Assembly (NCBI GenBank): GCA_017623655.1
Contig: JAGAON010000008.1
Span: forward strand, 124,001 to 188,000
Source: Prevotella sp.
GTDB taxonomy: Bacteria > Bacteroidota > Bacteroidia > Bacteroidales > Bacteroidaceae
Reading direction: 5' to 3'
Length of the DNA: 64,000 nucleotides
The stretch's first letter is position 1, and the number at the start of each line of letters is the position of its first letter. The notes under the pieces are model-generated. The model was not told the origin of the DNA, searched no databases, and saw nothing but the letters and a program-made list of their open reading frames with translations. The translations under genes and the position numbers were made by a program. Positions 8,491-17,601 of this stretch are shown here, one piece after another.

Positions 8491-9546
8491 TTATTTCTTC
8501 CAGTTCTTCAACCTTTCGTATTCCTTTTTGGTTATGCGCATGAAAGAACCATGCTGTGGCGCCGTAACGCCCTGTATGTCCTGCGGGTCTGAGAAGTTGC
8601 GCATGAACTTGTCAGCCTTACAGATACGGTAGTGTTTCGGGCGTGAGGAGTATTCTATGTAGGCTATGCGCCAACCGTCTTCACCGTCTATCTGGAATGC
8701 GGACACGCCCTCACACTTCTTCTTTCCCTCAAAGTTCACGTAGTCATCCTCAACCGGTTCGCCCCAAGGGCCGCGCAAACTCTTGGACGTTGCGGTGAAC
8801 AGTCCGGGCTTGCCGCCTTCCTTCTTTATCATCATGTGGAACAAACCGTCGGCCGGAACATAGTTAATGTCGGCGTCAATGGTGGCATATCCCCAGTCAA
8901 AGAGCAGCTGCGGCTGCGTAATCTTAGTGAAAGTCTTGTCTGCGTAGGAGTAATACATACGGTCGTATGCCTCTTCCGAGCGATTCCACATGGAGTAATA
9001 GATGAAGTATCCGCCCTTGGTGCCGTCCTTCCAGACGTAAGTCTCGTCCCAGAATATCTGTGGTGCCCACACGCGGTTGACCTTACTCCAGTCCTTATAG
9101 ACGGGTGTTATGCTCTTATCGTCACCGTCGCAGAAGATGCTCAGCCCCTTGCGGTAGTCGAATGTGGTTGACTTCCAGCTGAGAAGATCATCGGATGTCA
9201 GCAGGTCTATGCCGTAGTTGTCCCAGTCCGACGCCTTTCCAAGCCGCTTTGTCATGGAGTTGTTCATGTCGGTCGTTACCATCAGAAATCTTTTCTTGTC
9301 GTGAGAGCGGCAGATATAGGCGTCACGCGTGCCGCCTTCTATTCTCGCCAGCTCGTAACTTGAGAAGATTGAGTCTCCGCCTATGATGTCTTCATAGTGC
9401 AAACCGTCCTTGCTGACGGCGAAAGCGGTCCACTGTCCTTTGTCGCTCATGTGGCAGTAAAGGTAGTATTTGCCCTTCTGCGGGTTAACGGCCTGCGCCC
9501 CCAGCGTCATGGAAGCGAGGCATAAGGATGCCAATAGTTTCTTCAT
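8491..9546 (-). CDS. Secreted glycoside hydrolase, GH43-like five-bladed propeller
   Basis: 351 residues with signal peptide MKKLLASLCLASMTLGAQA. Repeating propeller elements are visible: GGTRDAYICRSHDKKRFLM (Asp of RDA is the candidate base), VWAPQIFWDETYVW, GGYFIYYSMW, ATIDADINYV (candidate pKa-modulating Asp) and KCEGVSAFQI (candidate acid Glu). This pattern is that of GH43 and related arabinosidase/xylosidase-like enzymes. The substrate is not evident. It probably acts in the periplasm or at the surface and feeds the symporter encoded downstream. Confidence 0.75.
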   Translation of the reverse strand: MKKLLASLCLASMTLGAQAVNPQKGKYYLYCHMSDKGQWTAFAVSKDGLHYEDIIGGDSIFSSYELARIEGGTRDAYICRSHDKKRFLMVTTDMNNSMTKRLGKASDWDNYGIDLLTSDDLLSWKSTTFDYRKGLSIFCDGDDKSITPVYKDWSKVNRVWAPQIFWDETYVWKDGTKGGYFIYYSMWNRSEEAYDRMYYSYADKTFTKITQPQLLFDWGYATIDADINYVPADGLFHMMIKKEGGKPGLFTATSKSLRGPWGEPVEDDYVNFEGKKKCEGVSAFQIDGEDGWRIAYIEYSSRPKHYRICKADKFMRNFSDPQDIQGVTAPQHGSFMRITKKEYERLKNWKK

Positions 9547-9591
9547 AGAGTTTTAGTATGTTAGTGATTGAAATGTAATCTGTTGTCGTTG

Positions 9592-12500
9592 TCAGGGCAT
9601 CATGGTCCTAAGACAGGCCACAGCGTCCGTCACGCTAGAGACATTCTTTACCACAAGGCGGTTATGTCCGCCCACAACCTTGAAGTCGCAGTAGCGTGGA
9701 TGCGCCGAAACATAGTTCAGTATCGCCCCGAAGTGCTTGCTTTGATAGAACACACTGTCCTGATTTGAGACGAACTGCATCTGCATCTGGTGCTGTTTCA
9801 GTATGAGTTTCTCGCATCCGAGCCGCCTTCCCAGCCTGCGCAACATCACCACCTGCATCAGTTCCTCGCCCTCTTTGGGCACCGGTCCGAAGCGATCTTC
9901 CATGCGTTTGCGGTATGCTTCGAGGTCAGCGTCGCCCTGTATGCTGTCCAACTCACGGTAAAGGCTCATGCGTTCACTGCTCCCCGGCACGTAATAGTCG
10001 GGGAAATACATCTGCAAATCGCTCTCCACGTTGCAGTCATCCACAAAGTCTTCGCCCGTAAGGTTCTCCCCCTCGGCCAGCTGTTCGGCGTAAAGTTCCT
10101 GAAATTCATCATTCTTCAGCTCGCTGACAGCCTGCGAAAGAATCTTCTGATAGGTCTCATATCCGAGGTCTTCCATAAATCCTGACTGCTCCGCTCCAAG
10201 CAGATTGCCTGCTCCGCGGATGTCAAGGTCCTGCATGGCAAGGCTGAATCCCGACCCGAGGTCGGCGAATGTCTCCAGTGCTTCCAGCCTTCTGCGGCTG
10301 TCGGCAGGCAGACATGACAGCGGCGGCGCGAGCAGATAGCAGAACGCCTTGCGGTTACTGCGCCCCACCCTGCCCCTCATCTGGTGCAGGTCTGACAGCC
10401 CGAAGTGGTTTGCATCGTTAATGATTATGGTGTTAGCGTTAGGTATGTCTATGCCGTTCTCAACTATTGTCGTTGACAGCAGCAGGTCATAGTCGTGGTT
10501 TATGAACCCCATCACAACCTTTTCAAGTTCCTCCGGCTTCATTTGTCCATGTCCTATGGCCACGCGACAGTCAGGAACGTGCCGTTCTATGATGCGTTTT
10601 ATGTTGTCAAGAGTGGCTATGCGGTTGCAGACGAAGTATATCTGCCCGTCCCGACTCAGTTCAAAGTTTATGGCGTCAGCTATCAGTTCCGCCGAGAATG
10701 TGGCCACCTGCGTGTCTATCGGCTGGCGGTTCGGCGGCGGAGTGCGCATTATGCTCATGTCCCTTGCGCCCATAAGGGAGAACTGCAACGTCCTCGGTAT
10801 AGGCGTGGCGGACATTGTCAGCGTATCGACATTGGTCTTCATCTGTCGCAACTTCTCCTTGGTCGATACGCCGAACTTCTGCTCTTCGTCTATAATCAGC
10901 AGCCCGAGGTCATGCCATTTCACCGCCTTTGTCAGCATACGGTGCGTCCCCACGAGAATATCTATCTTCCCTTCTTCCAGACGTTGCAGCACATCCTTGG
11001 CCTGTTTGGCCGTCCTTGCCCTCGAAAGGTAATCCACCGCCACGGGAAGTCCTGCAAGTCGCTTCGTGAAAGTCTTGAAATGCTGGAAGGCAAGCACCGT
11101 TGTCGGCACGAGCACCGCCACCTGTTTCGAGTCGCACGCGGCCTTGAAAGCCGCCCTTATGGCCACCTCCGTCTTGCCAAAGCCCACGTCTCCGCACACC
11201 AGACGGTCCATAGGGCGCGCCGCTTCCATGTCACGCTTCACCTCCTGCGTGGCCTTCATCTGGTCAGGAGTGTCCTCATACAGGAACGAACCCTCCAGTT
11301 CATGTTGCAGATAAGAGTCTTTCGCGAAGGCGAACCCCTGCTCGTGACGGCGTTTGGCGTATAGTTTTATAAGGTCACGGGCTATGTCCTTTATGCGTTT
11401 CTTGGCCCTTTCCTTGATACGTTCCCACGCTCCGGTGCCGAGAGTGGAAAGCCTTGGCGGCTCACCGCTGTCCGCACGGCGGTATTTGCTTATCTTATAG
11501 AGGGCATGGATGCTCACATCCACCTTGTCATTCTTCTGATATACTATGCGTATCACCTCCTGATAGCCGTTCGATGTGGTGCCGTCCGCGTTCCGTGTCA
11601 CCGTGGGCACACGCACAAGTCCGGCAAATTTGCCTATGCCGAAATCCACATGAACGATGAAGTCGCCCGGTTCCATCTCCTGCAACTCCTTCATTGTAAG
11701 CGCCATCTTGCCCTTCTTGGCCGTCTGTGCCTTCAACTGGTACTTGTGGAAGCGTTCAAATATCTGGTGATCGGTGAACACCACGGCCTGCATCACGTTA
11801 TCCACGTAACCCTCATGCACCGCCCCCTTCACCGGCGTCCATTCCAACCTCCTGCCGCCACCGTGTCCGTCCGCCACGTTGCTCATTATCTCTTTCAGCC
11901 GCTCATGCTGCTTGTCGCTGTCCGAGAGTATGAAGATGCGGTAGCCTTTCAGGGCATAATCCTCCAGCGTCTGCGCCAACAGGTCGAAATTCTTGTGCAG
12001 AAGCGGCTGCGGCGAGCAGGAGAACACCACGTCCGCCGCAGGCTGTTCCCTCAGTTCCACCACCTTATACGGTTTCAGGCTCTCCTCCATCCTCGTGGCG
12101 GTGCACAGGTTCAGGCTTGCCGTCAGCTCCCTCATGATGTCCGCTTTCTCCATCTCCGTGACGTAAGACATACGGTCTGACAGCGCCTGTTGCGAGAATC
12201 CCTCCTTATATATATAATCGACAGCGTCCGTGACATACTGCAAGTCGTGGGTCACCACAATGGTATCCTCGGGCAGGAAGTCTGGAAACGGAATTTTGTC
12301 CGTACCCATCCGCGCTATCTCCGGCACTATGCTGAGCGTGTCGAGCATCTCCATCGACAGCTGGTCCTCCACGTTGAAGGTGCGCATGGAGTCTATCTCG
12401 TCACCGAAGAAGTCCAGACGGAACGGCTGCTCGGAACTGTACGAATACACGTCGAGTATGCTTCCCCTCACGGCGTACTGCCCCGGCTCATACACATAGT

Positions 12501-13011
12501 CCACCTCCCTGAACCCAAGCTCCCTCAGGCGTTTAGCCAGCTGTGTCATGTCGATGCGCTGCTCCTTGCTGATGGTGATGCAGTTGGTGTCCAGCTTCTG
12601 TCTTGATATCACGAGTTCCGCAAGCGCAGCGGGGTAAGTCACGATGAGACGTGCCGCCTGTTGCGGTTTCGCCAGCGTCGTGAGCGTCTCCGTGCGCATT
12701 ATCTCGCCCGCCGCGTCACGCTGCCCGAACTTCACCGCCCGCTTGTATGACGACGGAAACAGCAGCACGTCACCCGTGCCGGTGATGTTCGTCAGGTCCT
12801 GAAACAGGTAACCCGCCTCGTCAGCGTCACGCATGATGAAGAGCATACAGCGGCGCACCCTGCCGTGGACAGCGGCGAAATACATGGCCACAGCAGACTG
12901 CGCAAGACCGCTTACGGCAGTCCCGCGTTTCGACTTCATCTTCAACTGCTGAGCCAGAGCCTTCGTCTGCGGATGGCCGGCATAAAGAGTTAAAAGTTCA
13001 TTCAGTAACAT
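9592..13011 (-). CDS. mfd: Transcription-repair coupling factor
   Basis: 1139 residues, the expected length. The order is a UvrB-like N-terminal region, the RNA-polymerase-interacting domain starting at LQEMEPGDFIVHVDFGIG, and an SF2 translocase with Walker A GDVGFGKTE, DEEQ box LLIIDEEQKFG, SATPIPRTL and QMRGRVGRSN. The C-terminal regulatory domain follows. It removes RNA polymerase stalled at lesions and recruits UvrA. Its start region faces the mannosyltransferase gene across about 100 bp with a TAnnTTTG box for each direction. Confidence 0.97.
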   Translation of the reverse strand: MLLNELLTLYAGHPQTKALAQQLKMKSKRGTAVSGLAQSAVAMYFAAVHGRVRRCMLFIMRDADEAGYLFQDLTNITGTGDVLLFPSSYKRAVKFGQRDAAGEIMRTETLTTLAKPQQAARLIVTYPAALAELVISRQKLDTNCITISKEQRIDMTQLAKRLRELGFREVDYVYEPGQYAVRGSILDVYSYSSEQPFRLDFFGDEIDSMRTFNVEDQLSMEMLDTLSIVPEIARMGTDKIPFPDFLPEDTIVVTHDLQYVTDAVDYIYKEGFSQQALSDRMSYVTEMEKADIMRELTASLNLCTATRMEESLKPYKVVELREQPAADVVFSCSPQPLLHKNFDLLAQTLEDYALKGYRIFILSDSDKQHERLKEIMSNVADGHGGGRRLEWTPVKGAVHEGYVDNVMQAVVFTDHQIFERFHKYQLKAQTAKKGKMALTMKELQEMEPGDFIVHVDFGIGKFAGLVRVPTVTRNADGTTSNGYQEVIRIVYQKNDKVDVSIHALYKISKYRRADSGEPPRLSTLGTGAWERIKERAKKRIKDIARDLIKLYAKRRHEQGFAFAKDSYLQHELEGSFLYEDTPDQMKATQEVKRDMEAARPMDRLVCGDVGFGKTEVAIRAAFKAACDSKQVAVLVPTTVLAFQHFKTFTKRLAGLPVAVDYLSRARTAKQAKDVLQRLEEGKIDILVGTHRMLTKAVKWHDLGLLIIDEEQKFGVSTKEKLRQMKTNVDTLTMSATPIPRTLQFSLMGARDMSIMRTPPPNRQPIDTQVATFSAELIADAINFELSRDGQIYFVCNRIATLDNIKRIIERHVPDCRVAIGHGQMKPEELEKVVMGFINHDYDLLLSTTIVENGIDIPNANTIIINDANHFGLSDLHQMRGRVGRSNRKAFCYLLAPPLSCLPADSRRRLEALETFADLGSGFSLAMQDLDIRGAGNLLGAEQSGFMEDLGYETYQKILSQAVSELKNDEFQELYAEQLAEGENLTGEDFVDDCNVESDLQMYFPDYYVPGSSERMSLYRELDSIQGDADLEAYRKRMEDRFGPVPKEGEELMQVVMLRRLGRRLGCEKLILKQHQMQMQFVSNQDSVFYQSKHFGAILNYVSAHPRYCDFKVVGGHNRLVVKNVSSVTDAVACLRTMMP

Positions 13012-13020
13012 AAATCAGTG

Positions 13021-13028
13021 CAAAAGTA
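13021..13028 (-). promoter_or_regulatory. -7 box for mfd
   Basis: TACTTTTG on the minus strand, ten bases upstream of the mfd ATG, so the 5' leader would be very short. Confidence 0.5.
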
Positions 13029-13048
13029 CAAAAAAAATCCATAATACC

Positions 13049-13079
13049 TTTGTTGTTTTAGGATTATTTCGTACTTTTG
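13049..13079 (+). promoter_or_regulatory. Promoter of the DPM-like glycosyltransferase gene
   Basis: TTTG at 13049-13052 and TACTTTTG at 13072-13079 are 19 bases apart, the standard -33/-7 layout of Bacteroidota promoters. The start codon follows at 13108. Confidence 0.75.
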
Positions 13080-13107
13080 CAATACTAAAAAAGACTAAAA
13101 GACAGCC

Positions 13108-13857
13108 ATGCACACAAGCGACAGCATAATTATCATACCGACATACAACGAGAAAGAGAACATAGAGAAGATAATACGCGCCATCTTCTCACTGGAAAAA
13201 CCGTTCCACATCCTCGTTATCGACGACGGGTCGCCCGACCACACGGCGGACATCGTCAAGGGGCTGATGGCCGACGAGTTCCGCGGACGCCTCTTCATAG
13301 AGGAGCGTCAGGGGAAGTTAGGACTGGGAACGGCCTACATAAAGGGCTTCAAATGGGCATTGGAGCGGGACTACCAGTATATCTTCGAGATGGACGCGGA
13401 TTTCAGCCACGACCCGAAAGACGTGCCGCGGCTCTACGCCGCGTGCGCTGACGAGGGCTACGATGTGGCCATCGGCTCGCGGTATGTCAGCGGAGTGAAC
13501 GTAGTGAACTGGCCCATAGGGCGGGTGCTGATGTCATACTTCGCGTCGAAATACGTCCGTCTCGTGACCGGTTTCAAGGTTCACGACACCACGGCGGGTT
13601 TCAAATGCTACAAACGCAGGGTGCTGGAGACGATAGAACTGGACAAGATACGCTTCAAGGGCTACGCCTTCCAGATAGAAATGAAGTTCACCGCCTACAA
13701 GATAGGCTTCCGCATAAAGGAGGTTCCGGTGATATTCGTGAACCGTCAGGAGGGCGTAAGCAAGATGAACGGCGGCATCTTCGGCGAGGCGTTCTTCGGA
13801 GTCATGCGCCTGAGACTGGACGGGTGGACAAGGAAATACCCGAAGATAAAAGACTGA
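13108..13857 (+). CDS. Polyprenol monophosphomannose synthase-like GT2 glycosyltransferase
   Basis: 249 residues, a single GT-A domain. It has IIIPTYNEKENI at the N-terminus, DDGSPDHTA, the metal-binding EMDADFSHDP and GSRYVSGV. This is the Dpm1 catalytic core, which transfers a sugar (mannose in characterised members) from a GDP-sugar to a polyprenyl phosphate at the inner face of the membrane. The C-terminal membrane anchors of some homologues are absent. It is divergently transcribed from mfd. The exact sugar is inferred from the family. Confidence 0.88.
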   Translation: MHTSDSIIIIPTYNEKENIEKIIRAIFSLEKPFHILVIDDGSPDHTADIVKGLMADEFRGRLFIEERQGKLGLGTAYIKGFKWALERDYQYIFEMDADFSHDPKDVPRLYAACADEGYDVAIGSRYVSGVNVVNWPIGRVLMSYFASKYVRLVTGFKVHDTTAGFKCYKRRVLETIELDKIRFKGYAFQIEMKFTAYKIGFRIKEVPVIFVNRQEGVSKMNGGIFGEAFFGVMRLRLDGWTRKYPKIKD

Positions 13858-13920
13858 CAGCAACATATTTTTTACTCAATAACAGCCTTCCGCAGAGCAA
13901 GGGATTAACGGGGGCAATGC

Positions 13921-14008
13921 AAAAGGGTGCTGATTACAATGTAATCAGCACCCTTTTACCGTATAATCAGCACCTGTTTACAGGGTAATCAGCACCCTTT
14001 TGCAACGC
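13921..14008. repeat. GGGTGCTGATTAC palindromes, including a perfect 37-base one
   Basis: Bases 13921-13938 and 13940-13957 are exact reverse complements around a single base: A4, a GC-containing stem, then T4. Two more inverse units follow up to 14008. The position between convergent genes fits a bidirectional terminator. Confidence 0.85.
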
Positions 14009-14009
14009 C

Positions 14010-14545
14010 TTCTGTAACGCTTTGAATCGCAGGGAGTTATTGATAACGGAAATAAAGCCCCGACGGGGCGGAATAATACAGCACAGGGTGTAAGCCCTGT
14101 GTTATGGAATGCCAACCCTATGACAGTATCGGAACCCCGAAGCCGGCAGGCGAGGAGCACACAGTGCGACGAGGGGTGAAATGCAAACGGATAGCAAAAA
14201 ATGTGCGACAAGCGGCAAGGTCTATTGGCAATAAAGCGCTGATATATCACCCCTCGCTGCCCTTGGGGCATCTCGCCTACCGGCTTCGGGGTGCCAATAC
14301 CTTCTTCTCCATACGTAATCAGTTCACAGGGTTTACACCCTGTGCTGTATTGTGTCGCCCCGTCGGGGCTTCATCACCGCTTTGTAGAGACGAGGTATTA
14401 CCTCGTCTCAATATGGAACACCGTGCGGTACGATAACGGAGACGATGTGGTACATCGTCTCTACATACGGGTAATAATCCTATTTACATCGCCCTTTATA
14501 ACGTTTTGAATGATAATGCTTTGTAGGGACGCACCTTGGTGCGTC
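14010..14545. repeat. Composite intergenic repeat, copy 2, carrying an insertion
   Basis: Same block order as 5440-5750: GCCCCGACGGGGC, then (after an insertion) CACAGGG...CCCTGTG, CGCCCCGTCGGGGCTTC, GTAG-headed GAGGTA palindrome (14383-14412), GATGT palindrome (14439-14465), GGGACGCACCTTGGTGCGTC (about 14525-14545). Together with the palindromes before it, it fills the gap between the glycosyltransferase and the small winged-helix gene. Confidence 0.85.
14080..14300. mobile_element. About 216-bp non-autonomous insertion with 5-bp target duplication
   Basis: Compared with copy 1 of the composite repeat, copy 2 is interrupted at 14080-14295. AATAC occurs at both junctions (14075-14079 and 14296-14300). 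The insert contains CACAGGG...CCCTGTG near its left end and imperfect 24-bp inverted repeats at 14131-14154 and 14272-14295 (core ACCCCGAAGCCGG, two mismatches). It has no coding capacity. MITE-like; the transposase is unknown. Confidence 0.6.
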
Positions 14546-14570
14546 CGGATTGCATCCTATAAACGGCCGC

Positions 14571-14873
14571 CTACTCCCACAGCATCCAGCTGTCTTCCTC
14601 ATTGGGGGAAAACTCAAGCAGCAGCTGTTGCACCTGCGCGGAACTGTCATTGAGCCTGTACCACCCCCGGGTGTCGGCCTTACATACCGCTCCCCCACTC
14701 TTCCTGCTCTCGGCACGCAGCCATTCGGCGACAGCCAAATAGACCTTTCCAAGATCTTGAGGCGCAAAAAGCGTATTGGTTATGTTATAAACGTTAAGGG
14801 CAATGCGCCTTACGGGCATACCGTCGGGATATGCCTCTTTCAGTATAAGTAGTATATGACGTTCGTATTGCAT
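14571..14873 (-). CDS. Small conserved-type protein, probably winged-helix
   Basis: 100 residues from the ATG at 14873; an upstream frame adds ten residues, but MQYERHILLIL is the more natural start. The predicted helix-turn-helix-like stretch is GMPVRRIALNVYNITNTLF, followed by YLAVAEWLRAESRKSG and a strand ending in GWYRLND, then an acidic tail (FSPNEEDSWMLWE). I do not recognise a named family. It lies downstream of the DUF2582 gene on the same strand, but a terminator hairpin separates the two. Confidence 0.6.
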   Translation of the reverse strand: MQYERHILLILKEAYPDGMPVRRIALNVYNITNTLFAPQDLGKVYLAVAEWLRAESRKSGGAVCKADTRGWYRLNDSSAQVQQLLLEFSPNEEDSWMLWE

Positions 14874-14885
14874 AAAAAGACACAA

Positions 14886-14927
14886 AAAATGAAGGGTGAA
14901 CAAATCAATGATTGCCCACCCTTCATC
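14886..14927 (-). terminator. Terminator of the DUF2582 gene
   Basis: On the minus strand TGAAGGGTG (14925-14917) pairs with CACCCTTCA (14898-14890), followed by ATTTTTTG. Confidence 0.75.
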
Positions 14928-14986
14928 TTATCATATACCGGCGTGCCGGTACACATCACGTTATTCTCTGCCGAAAATTTGCGGTA

Positions 14987-15307
14987 TTAGGCAAGGATAA
15001 CCTTATTGTCCTCTGTTGACACAATCTTACCTTCCTTGAGCAACCAGCCAAGTCCGAGGAACACATCCTCGGCAGCTACCTTTGCGGCCTTTGCTATCTC
15101 AGCCACAGAGAGAGGCTTCTCAGAGGCTGCAAGAATCTGGTAAACGTCACCGGCACGGAAGCCTGCATTCTCCGCATTTACATAAATTACAGCGGCCTTC
15201 TTGGTTGCTGACTTCGTACCACAGGTTTTTGTAGCGCAAGCCTTGGTGGTTTTCTTCTCTGCGGCAGCCTTGGTTGCTGTCGTCTTCTTTGTTGTTGTTT
15301 CTGCCAT
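14987..15307 (-). CDS. DUF2582 winged-helix protein with a Lys/Ala/Thr-rich tail
   Basis: 106 residues in two parts. Residues 1-39 are almost only Lys, Ala, Thr and Cys (TTKKTTATKAAAEKKTTKAC), resembling a histone-H1-like basic tail. Residues 40-106 form a winged-helix domain (FRAGDVYQILAASEKPLSVA; AAEDVFLGLGWLLKEGKI) of the DUF2582 type found in Bacteroidota. DNA or chromatin binding is likely, but the role is unknown. It has its own promoter (-7 box at 15393-15400) and terminator, so it is a single-gene unit. Confidence 0.85.
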   Translation of the reverse strand: MAETTTKKTTATKAAAEKKTTKACATKTCGTKSATKKAAVIYVNAENAGFRAGDVYQILAASEKPLSVAEIAKAAKVAAEDVFLGLGWLLKEGKIVSTEDNKVILA

Positions 15308-15392
15308 TTTGTTTGTTTTGGTTTATGATAATTCCCGTTGAGCAGCAAGATTGTTACCTCGTTTTTTTATCATCAACAAGAATTTGATGATG

Positions 15393-15400
15393 CAAAAGTA
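15393..15400 (-). promoter_or_regulatory. -7 box of the DUF2582 gene
   Basis: TACTTTTG on the minus strand, about 85 bases before the ATG. Confidence 0.6.
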
Positions 15401-15415
15401 CTACTTTTCAATGGA

Positions 15416-15450
15416 ATAGGGTGTCTTTTACAAGAGAAAAGACACCCTAT
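15416..15450 (-). terminator. Hairpin after aspS
   Basis: Perfect 14-bp arms (ATAGGGTGTCTTTT with its reverse complement) around seven bases, about 70 bases past the aspS stop. The downstream T-tract is weak on the minus strand. Confidence 0.6.
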
Positions 15451-15521
15451 CTGTGTTATTTTTGACAAAAGTCAACGGGAATATTGGCAGGTTGCTGTTT
15501 TTGGCTTGTATGTCATGGTTT

Positions 15522-17279
15522 TCAGGACTGTACCTTTACTTCCAGCTGCAACTCCTCCAACTGCTTTTGGTCAATGGCTGACGGCGCGTCGAGCATCACG
15601 TCACGGCCGCTGTTGTTCTTCGGGAACGCGATGCAGTCACGTATGCTGTCAAGGCCGGCCATGATGCTTACGAAGCGGTCGAGACCGAAAGCGAGACCGG
15701 CATGAGGGGGAGCGCCATACTTGAAGGCGTTGATAAGGAAGCCGAACTGGGCCATGGCACGCTCTGGTGTGAAGCCCAATACCTCGAACATCTTGGCCTG
15801 AAGGGCGCCGTCATGGATACGGAGCGAGCCGCCGCCGACCTCTACGCCGTTGCAGACAAAGTCGTAAGCCTTGGCACGAACCTTTGCGGGGTCGGTGTCA
15901 AGAAGCGGTATGTCATCCGGATTCGGCATGGTGAAGGGATGGTGGGTGGACATGAGACGCTGCTCCTCGTCACTCCACTCGAAGAGCGGGAAGTCGATAA
16001 TCCACAGGCACTCAAACTTGTTCTTGTCCATAAGGCCGAGCCTCTTGCCCATCTCAAGGCGCAGGGAACAGAGCTGGACGCGGGTCTTGTTGGCGTTGTC
16101 GCCTGAGAGTATGAGGATGAGGTCGCCCTTCTTGGCTCCGGCCTTGTCGGCGACTGCCTGCAACTGCTCGGCTGTGTAGAACTTGTCTATGCTTGACTTG
16201 ACGCTGCCGTCGTCGTTGAGTTTGATATAGACGAGACCCTTTGCACCCACCTGCTGTGACTTGACGAAGTCCGTAAGCTGGTCGAGCTGCTTGCGTGTGT
16301 AGCCTGCGCAGCCCTCGGCCACAATGCCGCCGATATACTCCGCATTGTCAAAGACCTGGAATGTGCCGAGTTTCAGCACGTCCATGAGTTCCACGAACTC
16401 CATGCCGAAGCGCAGGTCGGGCTTGTCGGAGCCGTATTTGGCCATCGCCTCGTGCCATGTCATCTGGCGAAGACGTGCCGGCAACTCCACGCCGCGCACC
16501 TCACGGAACAGGTGGCGGGCCATCTCCTCAAAGATTTCTATTACGTCTTCCTGATCCACGAAGGACATCTCACAGTCTATCTGGGTGAACTCCGGCTGGC
16601 GGTCGGCACGCAGGTCCTCGTCGCGGAAGCACTTGGCTATCTGGAAATAGCGGTCAAAGCCGGAGACCATGAGCAGCTGTTTCAGTGTCTGGGGGCTTTG
16701 CGGCAGCGCATAGAACTGCCCGGGATTCATGCGTGAGGGCACAACGAAGTCGCGGGCGCCCTCCGGTGTGGAGCCGATGAGTATCGGCGTCTCCACCTCT
16801 ATGAACTGACGGGAGTCGAGGAAGTTGCGTATGAGTATCGTCATACGGTGGCGAAGCTCAAGGTTTTTCCTCACGCAAGAGCGGCGAAGGTCAAGGTAAC
16901 GGTACTTCATCCGCAGCTCGTCACCGCCGTCGGTGTTGTCCTCTATGGTGAACGGAGGGGTCTGGCTCTCGCTGATAACCTTCATCTCGGTCACGAGAAT
17001 CTCTATGTCTCCGGTGGCGAGCTTGCCGTTTTTGGAATAGCGTTCGGCCACCTGACCCGTTGCCTGTATCACAAATTCGCGGCCAAGGCGGCCTGCCATG
17101 GCCCTGAGTTCTTCCGGAGAATCCTCGTTGAAGGCCAGCTGCGTTATGCCGTAACGGTCTCTCAGGTCAACGAAAGTGAGCGCACCAAGGTTGTGTACGC
17201 CCTGTACCCAGCCGGCAAGAGTCACTGTCTGGCCGGCGTTCTCTATGCGGAGTTCTCCGCAGGTGTTTGTTCTATACAT
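15522..17279 (-). CDS. aspS: Aspartyl-tRNA synthetase
   Basis: 585 residues, the bacterial length with the GAD insertion. The N-terminal OB-fold anticodon domain starts [20 protein letters not shown]. Class II motif 2 is [18 protein letters not shown] and motif 3 is [15 protein letters not shown]. It charges tRNA-Asp. It is 37 bp downstream of the pqqD-like gene on the same strand, so it may be read from the long upstream gene train as well as from its own promoter. Confidence 0.97.
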   Translation of the reverse strand: MYRTNTCGELRIENAGQTVTLAGWVQGVHNLGALTFVDLRDRYGITQLAFNEDSPEELRAMAGRLGREFVIQATGQVAERYSKNGKLATGDIEILVTEMKVISESQTPPFTIEDNTDGGDELRMKYRYLDLRRSCVRKNLELRHRMTILIRNFLDSRQFIEVETPILIGSTPEGARDFVVPSRMNPGQFYALPQSPQTLKQLLMVSGFDRYFQIAKCFRDEDLRADRQPEFTQIDCEMSFVDQEDVIEIFEEMARHLFREVRGVELPARLRQMTWHEAMAKYGSDKPDLRFGMEFVELMDVLKLGTFQVFDNAEYIGGIVAEGCAGYTRKQLDQLTDFVKSQQVGAKGLVYIKLNDDGSVKSSIDKFYTAEQLQAVADKAGAKKGDLILILSGDNANKTRVQLCSLRLEMGKRLGLMDKNKFECLWIIDFPLFEWSDEEQRLMSTHHPFTMPNPDDIPLLDTDPAKVRAKAYDFVCNGVEVGGGSLRIHDGALQAKMFEVLGFTPERAMAQFGFLINAFKYGAPPHAGLAFGLDRFVSIMAGLDSIRDCIAFPKNNSGRDVMLDAPSAIDQKQLEELQLEVKVQS

Positions 17280-17316
17280 TGAATTATAATGTGTTTATTT
17301 ATTTCCTTATGATATG

Positions 17317-17586
17317 TCAGTCAACTACCAGTTTCTCCTTGCGCAACTTTGAGATGAGATTCTCCACGTCGGTGCGTGCCGTCGCCTCATCCACTTCGTA
17401 CTCGGCTGTGAGTAACTGCACAAGCCCGTCAACGGTAAAGTCACCGCCTTCCATCTGTTCCCACAGGAAAAGGGAAGAGTCGTTGAGGGATATTAATTTG
17501 GAGAAATCGATGTTTTTCTCGCCCATCGGCACAAGGACGGATATGCCACAGACCTCTTTACGGTCCCAACCTTTTATGATTCTCAT
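17317..17586 (-). CDS. PqqD-like small protein (RiPP-recognition-element fold)
   Basis: 89 residues: a beta hairpin region (GISVLVPMGEKNIDFSKLIS), LNDSSLFLWEQMEGGDFTV, then LVQLLTAEYEVDEATARTDV and a C-terminal helix ending ISKLRKEKLVVD. The LNDSSLFLWE segment is the PqqD signature (LN-tiA--iW). PqqD proteins bind leader peptides and present them to modifying enzymes. It sits directly after the S26-like peptidase and HprK-like kinase genes. No precursor peptide gene was recognised nearby, so the client is unknown. Confidence 0.82.
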   Translation of the reverse strand: MRIIKGWDRKEVCGISVLVPMGEKNIDFSKLISLNDSSLFLWEQMEGGDFTVDGLVQLLTAEYEVDEATARTDVENLISKLRKEKLVVD

Positions 17587-17601
17587 CTTGTCTTGTTATT
17601 T

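Noticed and set aside
14131-14295. Considered as an att site or tRNA-like structure
   Set aside because: No cloverleaf or integrase gene; the AATAC duplication fits a small transposed element better.
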